Counted from the first letter of the stretch, positions 1-6,743 are shown. The stretch is 8,806 nt of DNA from Flavobacteriaceae bacterium (GCA_013214275.1 JABSPP010000052.1:1-8806), one strand, 5' to 3'. Notes: generated from the sequence alone by a model not told the origin. Program-made: numbers and translations.

Positions 1-1754
1 CTGGTCCACGCGGACAGCTGGTTTGCGAAACGATCGCTCTTCCATCCTCTAACATAAAAATGCCCCCAGGTCGCGGATGAAGATTTTGACAGGTCGTGCA
101 ATCTGTTCCGCTCTTTTTGCAGCTTAGCAATGGTCTTATCTAGTCGAATTTTCTCCGTTTCTACTCGTTTTTTCGCCTTGTTGATTAGACTAAATGGGAT
201 TCCATTTTTCTGAGCAACTTCGAAGGTGAAAGAACTACCAGCTTGTCCAACATATAATTTAAAGAGAGGTTCTAGAGTTCTCTCGTCAAATTGCATGTTG
301 GCATTGGTTGCGTTGTCTAGTTCGTTTGCCAGGACCTTTAAATTTGCGTAATGCGTGGTGATAATTCCAAAAGCTTTTTTGTGATAGAATTCTTCTAAGA
401 AAATTTCGGCCAGCGCACCACCCAATTCAGGATCACTCCCCGTTCCAAATTCGTCATTCAAAAACAAGGTATTCGCATTGCATTTGCGCAAGAAATAGCG
501 CATATTCTTCAATCGGTAGCTGTAGGTACTTAGCTGATTTTCTATGGATTGGTGATCTCCAATATCTGTAAGAATATTCTGAAAAATATAAGTTTCGCTG
601 CGCTCATCAACAGGAATTAATAGCCCACTCTGTAGCATTACTTGTAACAATCCAACAGTTTTTAGTGTGATGCTCTTCCCACCCGCATTGGGCCCAGAGA
701 TCACAATGATTTGTTGTTGATCGTTAAGTTCAATTGTTTGGGGAATAGTTGTAAGCTGCTGTTCTTTGTTTTTTAACCACAGAATTGGATGGTATGCATT
801 TCTTAGAAAAATCTTTTTTTGTAGACTAATCTTTGGGAGCAATGCGTTAATTGAATTGGCGTGACTGGCTTTAGATCCAATGACGTCCAGATGCGTCAGA
901 TATTCAAGATACGATTCAAGAGGCAGAACATATGGGCGTATTCGTTCACTCAGAGCTCTCAGAATTCTGATGATTTCTTGCTTTTCTTCAAAAATAAGAT
1001 TTTGTAATTCTGTTTGAAGTTCTAGTGTGGCCTGAGGAGCAACATAAACAATGTTTCCAGATTTTGAAGCACCAAGCAAGCTTCCCTTGATCTTTTTTCG
1101 ATGCATCGCATAGACTGCTAATACTCGATGGTGGTCTATTACCGATTCTTGAATATCGTCCAGATAACCTAGAGATTTAGCCTCTTTTAATGCAATGGAA
1201 AAACTTTGCCCGATTTTCCCTTGGATGCTATTTTTATTTCTTCTAATTTTTCGTAAAGCAACCGATGCATTATCGCTAATCTCCCCATGATCGGAGACTA
1301 TTTTTTTGATTTCCATGATAATTTCCTCGTGAAAATCAATCTTTTCACTGTACAAAAAAAGAGTAGGGAAGTGATCTTTAAATTTGCTAAAAAACAGCTG
1401 AAGCTCCTTTACTGTTTCTGCTGTGGAAGCAATCTTTAAAAAGTACTTAGATTCAATATAACTATTGTCAATGGACAAGCGTTTAATCTGTTCATATAAA
1501 TTGTCAAATCGGTGATTGGGAATTCTATTATCACTCTCAAAAGAACTGAGGTATTCATTGGTTGCTTTTAGCTCTTCAAGTAAATCAGCTCGATTCTCAA
1601 TAGGTTTTATTTGCAGTATTTTTTGTCTTCCTAATTCAGAGATAGAGCATTCTGCCACCTGATCAAGAATGGTTGTGAATTCAAGATCCTTTAAAACTTT
1701 CTCAGAAATTTGTACTTTCAAAACAGTATCTTTGGATAGTTGACAAAAATACAT
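1..1754 (-). CDS. mutS2: Endonuclease MutS2 / DNA mismatch repair MutS-family ATPase, 3' end missing
   Basis: MutS2 proteins are dimeric ATPases without the mismatch-reading N-terminal domain of MutS; family members limit recombination between unlike DNAs and, in Bacillus, help rescue collided ribosomes. The frame gives 584 residues and runs off the left edge; full proteins are usually over 700 residues, so the C-terminal Smr nuclease domain is not visible. Seen directly: an N-terminal stretch SEKVLKDLEF typical of the family, a core/clamp region to about residue 340, Walker A GPNAGGKS at residues 354-361 (bases 672-695), Walker B LFLNDEFGTGSDP with D434-E435 (near 450-455), then the TTHYANLK switch. 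Start is uncertain: ATG at 1754 lies only 4 bases from the ung start and adds about 11 residues before the usual N-terminus; an in-frame TTG at 1721 fits the family better. The last ~33 codons (1-98) do not resemble MutS2; see findings. Confidence 0.93.
   Translation of the reverse strand, partial: MYFCQLSKDTVLKVQISEKVLKDLEFTTILDQVAECSISELGRQKILQIKPIENRADLLEELKATNEYLSSFESDNRIPNHRFDNLYEQIKRLSIDNSYIESKYFLKIASTAETVKELQLFFSKFKDHFPTLFLYSEKIDFHEEIIMEIKKIVSDHGEISDNASVALRKIRRNKNSIQGKIGQSFSIALKEAKSLGYLDDIQESVIDHHRVLAVYAMHRKKIKGSLLGASKSGNIVYVAPQATLELQTELQNLIFEEKQEIIRILRALSERIRPYVLPLESYLEYLTHLDVIGSKASHANSINALLPKISLQKKIFLRNAYHPILWLKNKEQQLTTIPQTIELNDQQQIIVISGPNAGGKSITLKTVGLLQVMLQSGLLIPVDERSETYIFQNILTDIGDHQSIENQLSTYSYRLKNMRYFLRKCNANTLFLNDEFGTGSDPELGGALAEIFLEEFYHKKAFGIITTHYANLKVLANELDNATNANMQFDERTLEPLFKLYVGQAGSSFTFEVAQKNGIPFSLINKAKKRVETEKIRLDKTIAKLQKERNRLHDLSKSSSATWGHFYVRGWKSDRFANQLSAWT
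1727..1734 (+). promoter_or_regulatory. Candidate -7 promoter element for ung
   Basis: TATCTTTG is an exact match to the Bacteroidota -7 consensus TAnnTTTG. It would place a transcription start near 1741 and a leader of about 18 bases before the ung ATG at 1759. A TTTG at 1709-1712 could be the -33 element, but its 14-base spacing is shorter than the usual 17-23, so the upstream half is weak. It lies inside or at the very 5' end of mutS2. Confidence 0.4.
1744..1751 (-). promoter_or_regulatory. Candidate -7 promoter element for mutS2
   Basis: Read on the minus strand, 1751-1744 is TATTTTTG, an exact TAnnTTTG match. It would start transcription near 1738, which is upstream of the TTG codon at 1721 but downstream of the ATG at 1754. 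It therefore only makes sense if mutS2 starts at the TTG. No convincing -33 TTG is seen at the right distance. Confidence 0.33.
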
Positions 1755-1758
1755 AAGA

Positions 1759-2424
1759 ATGAATGTAAAAATTGAGGAAAGCTGGAAAAATATACTCAGT
1801 GAAGAATTTGAAAAACCATATTTTAATCATTTAATTCAGTTTGTAAAGTCTGAATATCAATCAAATAGATGTTATCCCAGAGGTTCTCAAATTTTCTCAG
1901 CTTTTGATTATTGCCCATTCGATCGAGTTAAAGTGGTGATCATAGGTCAAGATCCTTATCATGGAGTAGGACAGGCAAACGGTTTGTGTTTCTCTGTCCA
2001 TGATGATATTCCGCATCCGCCTTCACTGGTGAATATTTTCAAGGAAATTGAAGTAGATTTAGGAAAACCGTATCCAAATTCTGGAGACCTCTCCTCGTGG
2101 GCAAATCAAGGAGTGCTCCTGTTAAATGCTACTTTAACAGTAAGAGCGCACCAGGCAGGAAGTCATCAAGGAAAGGGATGGGAACAATTTACAGATGCAG
2201 TAATCGAAAAAATCTCTCAACAGCGTGAAGGAGTTGTATTTTTACTTTGGGGCGGATTTGCCAAACGGAAAGGAGCTAAGATAGATGTATCGAAGCATCA
2301 TGTATTGACTTCTGGTCATCCCTCACCTTTAAGTGCAAACAGAGGCTATTGGTTTGGTAATAAACACTTTTCTAAGACCAATGAATTACTCCATCAAATG
2401 AAATTATCAACAATCAATTGGTAA
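1759..2424 (+). CDS. ung: Uracil-DNA glycosylase, family 1
   Basis: Removes uracil from DNA, arising from cytosine deamination or dUMP misincorporation, as the first step of base excision repair in the cytoplasm. The 221-residue protein is full length for the family. Visible motifs: the water-activating loop GQDPYHG at residues 63-69, with catalytic Asp65; the uracil-contacting segment around LLLNATLTV (121-129, Asn123); the conserved HQAGSHQGKGW stretch (131-141); and the minor-groove loop HPSPLSA at 187-193, with His187. All catalytic residues are present, so the enzyme should be active. The ATG at 1759 gives the normal N-terminus. It is the only plus-strand gene here, divergent from mutS2 and convergent with the lipoprotein gene ending at 2533. 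No Shine-Dalgarno sequence is evident, as is normal in Bacteroidota. Confidence 0.98.
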   Translation: MNVKIEESWKNILSEEFEKPYFNHLIQFVKSEYQSNRCYPRGSQIFSAFDYCPFDRVKVVIIGQDPYHGVGQANGLCFSVHDDIPHPPSLVNIFKEIEVDLGKPYPNSGDLSSWANQGVLLLNATLTVRAHQAGSHQGKGWEQFTDAVIEKISQQREGVVFLLWGGFAKRKGAKIDVSKHHVLTSGHPSPLSANRGYWFGNKHFSKTNELLHQMKLSTINW

Positions 2425-2474
2425 CATCAGCTTTGATGTCAAGAACCTCAAAAAATATAAGGATAGTATCTGAA

Positions 2475-2500
2475 GAAAAACTACCTTTTCAAAAAAGTGG
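2475..2500 (-). terminator. Weak intrinsic terminator candidate for the minus-strand gene run
   Basis: Read on the minus strand, bases 2498-2483 can fold into a 6-pair stem (one G-U pair) with a 4-base loop, then AG and five T residues (2480-2476). It lies about 35 bases past the stop of the small lipoprotein gene, where a terminator is expected. The stem is mostly A-T and would be weak. Confidence 0.25.
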
Positions 2501-2532
2501 ATTTGTTGAGTTTTGAAATAAGGAAAAGTACT

Positions 2533-2700
2533 CTATAGAGATTCTAATAAATAAAATGAGTCAGATTCCATAGACAACTTTAATTCTTCGGTCTGGTTAG
2601 AAGAGTGATTCGCTAAACCACATGGGGCAGATGTGATCCTACACGAGGAAAAACCTAATAAACCTAGGATACAAATTGCAACGCATATATTTTTTTTCAT
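2533..2700 (-). CDS. Small lipoprotein, 55 residues, function unknown
   Basis: A short gene starting ATG at 2700 and ending TAG at 2533-2535. The protein has a clear lipoprotein signal: MKKN, a hydrophobic core (VAICILGLLG, residues 7-16), and a lipobox-like GFSSC with lipidated Cys20. The mature part is only 36 residues and begins CRITSAPCGLA, with a second cysteine at 27, then a polar, acidic tail. It lacks acidic residues at +3 to +5, so it does not match the surface-export signal of Bacteroidota lipoproteins and may stay in the periplasm-facing leaflet. It starts 20 bases after the PBP2-fold gene and is probably co-transcribed with it. Small flavobacterial lipoproteins with a similar SAPCGLA-like motif are familiar to me from memory, but I cannot name a function. 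The signal peptide makes a chance ORF unlikely. Confidence 0.72.
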   Translation of the reverse strand: MKKNICVAICILGLLGFSSCRITSAPCGLANHSSNQTEELKLSMESDSFYLLESL

Positions 2701-2720
2701 TGATCCAATCTTTAGACGGC

Positions 2721-3581
2721 TTAAAGATACATATTTTTTATATAAACCTCTGGACTTTTCTTTTCACTAATAACGCCGTACACTAAGAGTTTACGTTGTA
2801 TTTCGCAAATAAATTTACTTTCAACAGGTGTTCCAGTGTTCCATGCTGTCATAGATAACCACTTTTGTATGTCCTCTAGTCGTTGCCCATAATGATGTGA
2901 TAATATAGTATCTATGTTTTTTATTTGCTTAAAATTGCTGTTTTGTTGATTAATAACCTCTAAAACATCTCTGATTTCATTAGGGTATTTTTCTAAGATC
3001 TCATCCCTGACTGCAATGACAAAACAGGGCCACGGAGAAGGGCAGTTGTCGATTCGTTTGAAAATCTCTTGATCTACGTATGGTTTGGTCGTAAAATGCT
3101 CCCAAAGAAAGTAATCTGCAGTGTTATTTTGAACCGCATGAATACCACCCTTCAAATTTTCAACAACCACAAAATCCAAATCATCCATCGCCCAGCCCTG
3201 ATAATGAGCATTTACAATAGCCATTAAATGTGAACCCGAACCAAACCTGCTGATAGCAATTCTTTTATTTTCGAGATCGGCCATCGTATTTAAATTGGAA
3301 TCAGCAGCAACGTGAACTCCCCAGTTTAAAGGTGTTTCAATATAGGTTTGAAGGATTTTAGAGGGATTTCCATTGTTAATATCTCTCACAATCCCCTCTG
3401 TTAAAACAATTGCAATATCAATCTCTTTTAAACGGAGAGCCCGACACATATCGCCGGTGCCACCCAGAAAATCCATCCATCGCAGATGTACATTTAAAGG
3501 TTGGAACAGCTTGTTTTTTAGAGTTAGATACCAAGGATAATTAAAATGCTCGGGAACACCACCTATTTTTAGGTCAATCAT
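2721..3581 (-). CDS. Cytosolic PBP2-fold substrate-binding protein, Ca3427-like
   Basis: This 286-residue protein resembles the type 2 periplasmic-binding-protein group typified by Candida albicans Ca3427, which is related to the sulfonate and thiamine-precursor binders (SsuA, ThiY, Thi5/NMT1). Family-like blocks seen: IGGVPEHF at 6-13, GGTGDM at 40-45, EIDIAIVLTEG at 53-63, ISRFGSGSHLM at 110-120, the LWEHFTTK block at 159-166 and PWPCF at 183-187. There is no signal peptide or lipobox and the hydrophilic start is MIDLK, so it should be cytosolic. No permease or ATPase gene is nearby, which argues against a transporter subunit. The Thi5 CCCFC motif is absent. Its ATG overlaps the stop of the upstream phosphorylase gene by 8 bases, implying translational coupling and a shared process. 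Ligand and activity are unknown; an enzyme or sensor role is possible. Confidence 0.85.
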   Translation of the reverse strand: MIDLKIGGVPEHFNYPWYLTLKNKLFQPLNVHLRWMDFLGGTGDMCRALRLKEIDIAIVLTEGIVRDINNGNPSKILQTYIETPLNWGVHVAADSNLNTMADLENKRIAISRFGSGSHLMAIVNAHYQGWAMDDLDFVVVENLKGGIHAVQNNTADYFLWEHFTTKPYVDQEIFKRIDNCPSPWPCFVIAVRDEILEKYPNEIRDVLEVINQQNSNFKQIKNIDTILSHHYGQRLEDIQKWLSMTAWNTGTPVESKFICEIQRKLLVYGVISEKKSPEVYIKNMYL

Positions 3582-4449
3582 TCAACAAAAGCCTGTTAAG
3601 TGTGTATAAAATTAATTTTTCAATAACGGTCTCCGGGTCTTTACTAAACTGTCCCGTTGATCTATTTGCGATAATTGCATTCATAGAGCAAGCGTGATGT
3701 CCTAGTAATTTTGATAACCCATAGATGGCTGAGGTTTCCATTTCGATGTTAGTTACTCGGAGACTTTCATAATTAAATGAGTTCATTTTGTGGATGAACT
3801 CAGGATCTTGAGGAGCAAGTCTCAATGTCCTACCTTGTGGACCATAAAAACCTCCTGCGGTAATTGTCATTCCATCGAGCATAATATCAGAAGCTAATTT
3901 TTTCTGAAGTTTTGTACTGTTGGAAATCACTATGGGATTGGGCTTTTCAGTACTCCAACGCGTATGTTTCATAAAAGCATTTTCAATTTCGTTGTGGCGT
4001 ATGCCTTTCAAATCATATGAATGAAGCATTCCATTGAGATCTATTGCATGTGTGCTCAGTAAAAAATGATCTACAGGAATATCATATTGCAGTGAGCCAG
4101 AGGTGCCAATTCTTACAATATTAAGGCTCGTGTGTTTCTCTTTAACGGTTCTATTTTTCAGATTGATATTTACTAATGCATCCAATTCGTTAAGAACAAT
4201 ATCAATGTTGTCAGAACCTATGCCAGTAGAAATAACAGAGAGTCGTTTCCCTTTGTAATAACCCGTAACTGTCTTAAATTCTCTTTTTTGAATGGATAAC
4301 TCAATAGTATCAAAATGGTCAGTTACCTTATTTACCCGATCCTGATCTCCTACAAAAATGAAATCGTCAGCAATGTGTTCTGGTCTTAAATGAAGGTGGT
4401 AGACACTCCCATCTGGATTTAAGATTAGCTCAGAATCTTGTAAACCCAT
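3574..4449 (-). CDS. Uridine-phosphorylase-like nucleoside phosphorylase
   Basis: Likely cleaves a pyrimidine nucleoside with phosphate to the free base and ribose-1-phosphate in the cytoplasm (PNP/UDP family). By comparison with E. coli Udp recalled from memory, key sites line up: GDQDRV at 34-39 (G34 and R38 for Udp G26 and R30), REF at 56-58 (R56 for R48), RIGTSG at 113-118 (R113 and T116 for R91 and T94), the uracil pocket FYGPQGR at 201-207 (F201, Q205, R207 for F162, Q166, R168) and NIEMET at 234-239 (M237, E238 for M197, E198). Conservation of the Gln/Arg uracil pair points to uridine. At 291 residues it is about 40 longer than E. coli Udp, with extra sequence around 98-110 and 150-190. 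It follows DUF1835 by 4 bases and overlaps the next gene by 8. Confidence 0.92.
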   Translation of the reverse strand: MGLQDSELILNPDGSVYHLHLRPEHIADDFIFVGDQDRVNKVTDHFDTIELSIQKREFKTVTGYYKGKRLSVISTGIGSDNIDIVLNELDALVNINLKNRTVKEKHTSLNIVRIGTSGSLQYDIPVDHFLLSTHAIDLNGMLHSYDLKGIRHNEIENAFMKHTRWSTEKPNPIVISNSTKLQKKLASDIMLDGMTITAGGFYGPQGRTLRLAPQDPEFIHKMNSFNYESLRVTNIEMETSAIYGLSKLLGHHACSMNAIIANRSTGQFSKDPETVIEKLILYTLNRLLLND

Positions 4450-4453
4450 TAGA

Positions 4454-5410
4454 TTATGATGTGATCTTCATCAATTTATCATTGGAGTTATTATACAAGT
4501 AACTGTATTTTTTTACACCTCCAAGATAGCTGTATTCATTTCTCAATTCTCGATAAAAATTAAGTTGATTGTCCAAAACTTTTTTACCTTTTCTACTGAG
4601 TTTAACTGGATGAAGAGATGTGAAAAAACTCTTTAGCAGATCAATTTTTTGTGTGTATTGAGCATCACCATATCCCAGACTAAAATCTCGCTGATTTTCC
4701 AGTAGTCTTTCTGTCAATTTGTGTTTAGAAATAGGCTTGGTTTCTTCTGCTGTTTGTATGATAAAATTCTCTACAACATTGAGGCCATTTTCCGTGGATG
4801 GGAATCGCTTTAGGTGCAAACTTAAAGCATCGGTTAAATTGATAAATGGACTCGAAGGATTGAATTTGTGAACTGTTTCCAGTCGAAGAGGATTATTAGA
4901 ACAGTATAACTGCCATACATAGTCTGCGTACTCAATATCGTCTTGCGATAGTGTCATACGGTTTTTATAATGTCTGCGGATTTGATCTTGGGTTAAATCA
5001 TTAAAAAATGCCAAATTTTGTGTTGCTCCGTCATCTATCATATGACTGTAAACCATCGTCACTTTTTCTCCTTTTCTAAATCTTTTAATCCAGCTGATGA
5101 TTGCAATCATATTAATTTGACAAAATAAATCACTGTCAAACCAAAGAACAATCTCTTTCTGATTTTTTTCTTGACAGAGGGTTCTGTATTCTTTTAATGT
5201 AAAATCGATAAAAGTTTTCTTGGTCACTTTATAAGACGATTTTAAAAATTCAAAACGAGTTTTCCAGAATGATTCACTTCCCACATCAATAGATGTTTTA
5301 CCTTCACAGAGCATTTCGCGCCAGGTAATGAATTTGCCTTGAAATTTTAACGATTTCAAGTAGTTTGTAGTAATGTCGCCGTTTGTTATATGTAATACTG
5401 AGGAATTCAT
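4454..5410 (-). CDS. DUF1835 domain-containing protein
   Basis: A 318-residue soluble protein of unknown function. Its N-terminus carries the DUF1835 signature: VLHITNGD at residues 5-12, then ITWREMLCEGKT at 28-39, and an EIVLWFDSDLFCQINM segment near 86-101. The C-terminal half (about 190-318) is rich in charged residues and probably helical, with KLTERLLENQRDFSLGYGDAQ near 226-246. There is no signal peptide or membrane segment, so it should be cytosolic. The ATG at 5410 gives a start a few residues before the conserved block, as expected. It is separated by 54 bases from the SUI1-like gene upstream and by only 4 bases from the phosphorylase downstream, so the latter pair is almost certainly co-transcribed. 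I do not know its reaction, and no catalytic motif is evident to me. Confidence 0.87.
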   Translation of the reverse strand: MNSSVLHITNGDITTNYLKSLKFQGKFITWREMLCEGKTSIDVGSESFWKTRFEFLKSSYKVTKKTFIDFTLKEYRTLCQEKNQKEIVLWFDSDLFCQINMIAIISWIKRFRKGEKVTMVYSHMIDDGATQNLAFFNDLTQDQIRRHYKNRMTLSQDDIEYADYVWQLYCSNNPLRLETVHKFNPSSPFINLTDALSLHLKRFPSTENGLNVVENFIIQTAEETKPISKHKLTERLLENQRDFSLGYGDAQYTQKIDLLKSFFTSLHPVKLSRKGKKVLDNQLNFYRELRNEYSYLGGVKKYSYLYNNSNDKLMKITS

Positions 5411-5464
5411 AATATCGAGAGAGTTAGTTTTGAGATTATATTACAAAATAGTTAGTTTCATTAT

Positions 5465-5788
5465 TTAGCCACCAACACGTTTTACGAAAAATCCTTTTTC
5501 TTTTAGGAGTTGCATGATCTTACTCCTGTAATCACCTTGAATGATAATCGTGTCATTTTTAAAACTTCCACCAACACCTAAAGAAATTTTTATCTCTTTG
5601 GCTAAAGCTTTAAAATCTTTGGTAGCACCATTATAACCATCAATGATTGTAATGGGTTTTCCCTTTCTTTTTTCATATTTACAAAGTAGTGGTTCGTCTT
5701 GTAACCAAATGGGAGAAGGCTGTTCTTCAATCTTTTCTTGAAACTGATGATCTGGAAATAGACTTTTTAATTGATCTTGTAAATCCAT
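5465..5788 (-). CDS. Translation initiation factor SUI1/eIF1-like protein (YciH family)
   Basis: A 107-residue protein with the SUI1 fold typical of bacterial YciH, the counterpart of eukaryotic eIF1 and archaeal aIF1, which checks start-codon selection on the small ribosomal subunit. The SUI1 domain covers roughly residues 35-107: basic KRKGKPITIIDG at 40-51, the helix KDFKALAKEIKISLGVGGS near 57-75 with the conserved G-V-G-G-S turn, DTIIIQGD at 79-86, and a closing helix ending in GFFVKRVGG. The N-terminal 35 residues are variable and acidic, as in other flavobacterial members. E. coli YciH is of similar length. The gene starts 7 bases after the oxygenase stop, so the two are very probably one transcript. 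Confidence 0.94.
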   Translation of the reverse strand: MDLQDQLKSLFPDHQFQEKIEEQPSPIWLQDEPLLCKYEKRKGKPITIIDGYNGATKDFKALAKEIKISLGVGGSFKNDTIIIQGDYRSKIMQLLKEKGFFVKRVGG

Positions 5789-5795
5789 ACACTCG

Positions 5796-6743
5796 TTACT
5801 TGGTTAGCCCTAATTCTCTTAAACGTTCATCAAGAAAATCACCCGCAGTAATATTTTCAAATTGCTTTGGATGGTCGTCATCTAGACATCCTTCTAATTC
5901 ATCTAATTTCATATCACTAATTGGATGCATAAAAAATGGAATTGAGTAACGCGAAGTACCCCAGAGTTCTCTTGGTGGATTAACGACTCTGTGTATGGTA
6001 GATTTTAACTTATTATTACTGTGGCGTGATAACATATCACCTACGTTAATCATCAATTCATCGGGCTGCGCTATGGCATCAATCCATTCTCCTTGATGAT
6101 TTTGAACCTGTAAGCCTTTCCCATGGGCTCCCATGAGTAACGTAATAAGATTGATGTCTCCATGAGCTGCTGCACGAACAGCATTCTTTGGTTCTTTTTT
6201 AATAGGAGGGTAGTGAATAGGTCTTAAGATACTATTTCCTTGATTAATGTAGCGATCAAAATATGTTTCCTCTAAACCTAAATAAAGCGCTAGCGAACGG
6301 AGTACATATTTCGCAGTCTTTTCCAACATTTTATATGCTTTTTTACCGACTTCGTTAAATTCAGGTAGCTCACTAACATAAACGTTGTCTGGGTATTCAT
6401 TTTTAAGTTTTGGATTATTTTCTATGTACTGTCCAAAATGCCAAAACTCTTTTAAATCTCCCTCTTTCTTTCCTTTTGCACTTTCTTTTCCAAAGGAAAC
6501 ATATCCTCTTTGCCCTCCAATTCCTGGAATTTCATATTGCTGTTTAACCTCCAAGGGGAGGTCAAAAAAGCGTTTGATTTGGCTGTACAATTGTTCGACT
6601 AGCTTATTGTCTAAAAAGTGTCCTTTTAGCGCAACAAAACCAATATTTTCATAGGCATTTCCAATTGCTGAGGTGAAACATTGTTTCCGTTTTTCATCAC
6701 CTGATAAGAAGTCATTCAAGTCAACAGAAGGAATATGATTCAT
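5796..6743 (-). CDS. 2-oxoglutarate/Fe(II)-dependent oxygenase, isopenicillin N synthase family
   Basis: A 315-residue non-heme iron oxygenase with a DIOX_N-type N-terminal domain (about 3-115, IPSVDLNDF at 4-12) and a C-terminal double-stranded beta-helix (about 170-275). The iron ligands are visible: HGD at residues 194-196 (H194, D196) and H251 in STIHRVVNP. The 2-oxoglutarate/substrate carboxylate motif R-x-S is R265-S267 in SRYSIPFF. The catalytic set is complete. Family members hydroxylate, desaturate or cyclise small molecules; the substrate here cannot be read from sequence, and penicillin synthesis is not implied. The ATG at 6743 shares one base with the stop of a small membrane-protein ORF (TAATG), and the SUI1-like gene follows after 7 bases, so it sits in the middle of an apparent operon. 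Confidence 0.94.
   Translation of the reverse strand: MNHIPSVDLNDFLSGDEKRKQCFTSAIGNAYENIGFVALKGHFLDNKLVEQLYSQIKRFFDLPLEVKQQYEIPGIGGQRGYVSFGKESAKGKKEGDLKEFWHFGQYIENNPKLKNEYPDNVYVSELPEFNEVGKKAYKMLEKTAKYVLRSLALYLGLEETYFDRYINQGNSILRPIHYPPIKKEPKNAVRAAAHGDINLITLLMGAHGKGLQVQNHQGEWIDAIAQPDELMINVGDMLSRHSNNKLKSTIHRVVNPPRELWGTSRYSIPFFMHPISDMKLDELEGCLDDDHPKQFENITAGDFLDERLRELGLTK

Noticed and set aside
2424..2439. Perfect 6-base stem ACATCA/TGATGT with a GCTT loop at the ung stop codon, as an ung terminator.
   Set aside because: The stem is short and AT-rich and no T tract follows on either strand; chance is as likely.
5689..5949. Plus-strand open frame of 86 codons across the SUI1 and oxygenase genes.
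   Set aside because: It is antisense to two well-supported genes, with no recognisable protein features.
6385..6654. Plus-strand open frame of 89 codons within the oxygenase gene.
   Set aside because: It is a mirror of the oxygenase coding strand; Ser/Pro/Cys-rich composition fits a reversed frame, not a protein.
5796..6743. Isopenicillin N synthase similarity as a sign of a beta-lactam cluster.
   Set aside because: The similarity is to the broad oxygenase family; no peptide synthetase or other cluster gene is present.
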